A DNA stretch of 64,000 nucleotides, taken from the NCBI RefSeq assembly GCF_000003815.2, contig NC_049996.1, positions 9,042,324 to 9,106,323 of the forward strand, written 5' to 3'. This document shows, piece after piece, positions 61,073 through 64,000 of the stretch. The notes under the pieces are model-generated. The model searched no databases. It saw only the letters and a list, made by a program, of their open reading frames with translations, and was not told the origin of the DNA. The number at the start of each line of letters is the position of its first letter. Position 1 is the first letter of the stretch. The position numbers and the translations under genes were made by a program. This DNA is from Branchiostoma floridae (Eukaryota > Chordata > Leptocardii > Amphioxiformes > Branchiostomatidae).

Positions 61073-61557
61073 AAAATGGTATATTACCCCTCCTCCTACT
61101 GTGAGCAGTGTTTTCTCCCAGTTTGCAGTTCTAGGATACAATGTAAGTTATCATCATGCTATAGTTAACCTCAGTTGACAATGGTTGATTAGGAGGACTG
61201 CTTATACCTTTGCCTTACTTACGCTAGTTACAGACTGGAGTGTACCATTATTACACATCAGGAGAAGTGTACATGTACATATATTAAAAAAATCGCAGTT
61301 TGTGCACAGGGAGATTAAGTTACGAGTTCATTAGCTGGTACTCATAAAGCAGAATTGTTTTTCAAGCACAAATGCTGCACTTGCATTTATGTCACGTGGT
61401 GACAAGATAACAAGCGATAAATGTTCCTCCCTATAGCAAATATACTTGGTAGATCCCTACCTAGTTGCCATGGTGACCAAAGTGAAATTTTAGCCATCTT
61501 GTTCCTCCCAGTGGTACTGAGCCTGTCAGCACCAGGTGCTGATGGGAACCCATTACC

Positions 61558-61960
61558 ACAAGTACGTACCAGCTCAGTCTTACCACATGGGCCACATGGT
61601 GGAGAAGTTAATGTTGATGCCAGCTGCAATTGTACATTGTATTGCCTTAGCAAGTAGTTCTTGTAATACAGCAACAGTTTTTTTAACTCTTTGCCGCAAG
61701 TATCAGCCCATCTTACCACATGGGCCACATGGTGGAGATTAATGTTCATGCCAGCTGCAATTGTACAAACTGAAATGTATAGCCTTAGCAAGTAGTTCTT
61801 GTAATACAGCAACAGTTGATTTAACTCTTCGCCCTAAGTATCAGCTTAGTCTTACCACATGGGCACGTATCCATAGTTGTAAAGTTATGTTGATGCCAGC
61901 CGCAATTGTACAAACTATGTATAGCCTTAGCAAGTAGTTCTTCTAATACAGCAAGTCAAT
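61558..61960. repeat. Three-copy tandem repeat, 133-139 bp period
   Basis: CTTACCACATGGGC lies at 61579, 61712 and 61851, each followed by GCCAGC(T/C)GCAATTGTACA and TAGCAAGTAGTTCTT(G/C)TAAT. Confidence 0.85.
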
Positions 61961-62957
61961 TTTTTCACATTTTGATGCTTTTAGCAGCCTTCATCAGGGT
62001 GTAATGAACTCTTTGCTGCAAGGTAGCGCTGCAGCAAGAGTGCAGTCCCAAATATGACTGAATCTATATCCCCCTCCCTGCTCATGTGAACTTAAATGAG
62101 TGCAGCCCCATATGTTTATATTGAAGTGCAATAAACCATAATGATTCATTCGTTCATAAGATACAATCATGAAAAGGTGTTGGTTTCAATGGCATTTCTG
62201 TTTTCGCAATTGAAATGTTGATCCACAAAGCTGTGTTACATATTTTTCAATGGAAACCTCACTTTTCTCCATTATTCTAATGTCTGAATGTGGGAGGGGG
62301 TGCCAGTTGTATCTTTTACAGGGAAGCAATGGGGAAAATAAGATTCACAGGCTTATGACGTCAGACCATTGTCACGGATCACCAGCTGCTGTGTATGACT
62401 GTTTGTGGGACATGACCTAGTATGTGCAGCCTTACTTATCCCACACAAACATGGGGTAAGGTGTCTGAAATGTCACACTGGGGTCCTGGTCTGGCATGCC
62501 ACAACTTGGACATGGTGCTGATTTATTTGAGCAGCAACATAAACATTGAAATTTATTGCCCTCACATGGAAGGTTATGATTTTGGTGCCAGTTTTGTGTT
62601 TGTGTTTGTGAATATCTGGAGAAGATGTGGATGGATACAAATTTGGTATGTGGGTAAGGGTCATGTAAACGAATGTTATGTTCGATCATGGGCCTTCTAG
62701 CGGCGTTCTACGGTACTGCAATGCAACTTTGCGTCTTGATAACTCGTGTTCTGGACATGTTGTGTTCATGTAGTCATAACATTTCAAAAACATTATATAC
62801 ATATTTAACCACAGAGGAGTTGCTGTCAATGGAAGGTACAAAATATACATTGCTGTAGCCTCAGCAATAACAGGAAATGCAGGAATGAGGTAAGTGGGGA
62901 AACGACTGTGGCTTGTTGTTTGTGGCTGTGGTGTCGTATGGCGCTATACATGAGTAT

Positions 62958-63057
62958 NNNNNNNNNNNNNNNNNNNNNNNNNNNNNNNNNNNNNNNNNNN
63001 NNNNNNNNNNNNNNNNNNNNNNNNNNNNNNNNNNNNNNNNNNNNNNNNNNNNNNNNN
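62958..63057. other. Assembly gap (100 N)
   Basis: A run of exactly 100 N in intron 13, the conventional length for a gap of unknown size. A missing Trio exon could lie here. Confidence 1.
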
Positions 63058-64000
63058 AATTTGCTTTGCAAGCAGTATCATTAGTACCCCCACGCAGAGA
63101 ATGTGTTGGTCAAAGAGGAATGTTTTGACGTGATCACTCAAGGTAGGAGATTGAAATACTACATAGAAGTCAGGTATGTTCATACAAGATATTTTAAGGA
63201 TTTGAGATGATGTTATTTTGACTCAAGAGCAAACAAAATTACATCAGAAGGGTTGAAAACTCCATGGGAGTAGTCTATGTTAGAGCTACCTGAGAGAACT
63301 TACATGTAGGTGTGCGTATCTTATTTATTTCTGTACTGCAAGGTGTGGACAATGCCCTTAAATCTTCGTCAGCTAAGCCAATCTAAGAGAGAGGGACAAG
63401 GTGTGTTTTGTTAAAAGATCAACCAGTAATCTCAGTATGAGGTAATGTATTTTTGGGGCAAGGGACAGAGATATTAGCATTTTTACTGAGTAGAGCTGAC
63501 TTTCTCTAAAAAGATAATGAGACTTGGGTCTGAACTCTGATCCCCAAGACTGTGTTAGGTGTTGTGAAACCTGGTCTTTTGTTGGTGGGGTTGATTACTT
63601 GTAACCTTGAATGTTCTTATATATTCTAAGCCACAGCTTACATGATAACTTTTTAGAGTAGCATATTTTGTGCTATTCATTTCTGTCATGTCTGTTATCA
63701 CAGTGATATTGTATTGAGGTATCTTAATATGACGTTATGTCTAGAATTACTAACAGAAATGGCAAGCTAACTGTGAATCCAAATAAAGTCAAGTCAAAGT
63801 CAAAGTCATCACTTTTTAGAATATACACATTTGGCGTTATGGAACTGGGGATCAAACTTTGTCCATATACTCATGTATGATATGCAGCTGTTAGAAGAAT
63901 TGCTAATGACAGGTAGGTATACAGATACAGGTGGCCCCTTGTGTAATGTTAGCAGCGTAGAGCCATGCTTGGTTTTTAGCTGTGTTTACCACTCCGTAAT

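Larger units (their letters stand above)
56619..64000 (+). other. Trio intron 13 (runs to the window end)
   Basis: After exon 13 no further Trio exon is recognisable. The stretch holds a tandem duplication at 58251-58600, a TA-flanked transposon-like element at 59729-60701, an antisense tRNA-derived SINE at about 60930-61072, a three-copy tandem repeat at 61558-61960 and a 100-N gap. The remaining sequence looks like ordinary AT-rich intron. Confidence 0.65.

Noticed and set aside
63888-63912. Mini-exon between TATGCAG and ACAG|GTAGGT encoding LLEELLMT, faintly like the next Trio exon
   Set aside because: Only a few residues agree, the pyrimidine tract is poor and the segment is far shorter than the expected exon.
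1-64000. CRISPR array, prokaryotic operon or defence system
   Set aside because: Tandem repeats here are diverged, long-period duplications in introns, with no spacer pattern and no bacterial genes.

Overview
This is a eukaryotic, intron-rich window from an invertebrate chordate, most likely a lancelet (Branchiostoma). The reasons are a deuterostome-type Trio protein split over small exons with GT-AG introns, AT-rich introns full of short foldback and MITE-like repeats, the very frequent palindrome TACATGTA, and draft-assembly gaps at 41213-41848 (636 N) and 62958-63057 (100 N). The species call is inferred from repeat character and protein similarity, not proven.

There is one recognisable gene: the 5' part of the single-copy Trio/Kalirin orthologue on the + strand. 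Trio is a scaffold Rho guanine-nucleotide exchange factor that acts in axon guidance and actin control. Thirteen coding exons (4998-5064 to 56495/56618) join in a consistent phase to give 598 codons without a stop. They encode a short N-terminus, the SEC14/CRAL-TRIO domain (about residues 38-189) and the first spectrin-type repeats (from about residue 190). The catalytic DH-PH modules, SH3 and any kinase end are not in the window; the gene runs off the right edge, with intron 13 filling at least 56619-64000.

Layout: 1-4800 is upstream DNA with several hairpin or foldback repeats and no supported gene. 4800-5420 is a CpG-rich promoter and first exon. 5065-28026 is a 23 kb first intron with MITEs, tandem duplications and unique CpG-containing blocks that may be enhancers. 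28027-33640 holds exons 2-9 (SEC14 domain and early spectrin repeats). 33641-53215 is a 19.6 kb ninth intron with the first gap, an LTR-like element with two apparently identical 475-bp ends, and nested transposons. 53216-56618 holds exons 10-13. 56619-64000 is intron 13 with a TA-flanked DNA-transposon-like element, a tRNA-derived SINE and the second gap.

The most unusual structure is at exon 12 (55422-55652). Three upstream partial copies of its 5' half keep a 3' splice site but lack a donor. At least four downstream partial copies of its 3' half include two or three with a donor but without a clear acceptor. The one complete exon therefore sits inside an array of its own fragments. Other notable items are a perfect 72-bp-arm palindrome in intron 10, a solo/full pair of a TRIM-like element with 4-bp target duplications, and a 105-bp insertion with an exact 9-bp target duplication inside another MITE. 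No bacterial-type system, CRISPR array, rRNA or intact tRNA was seen.
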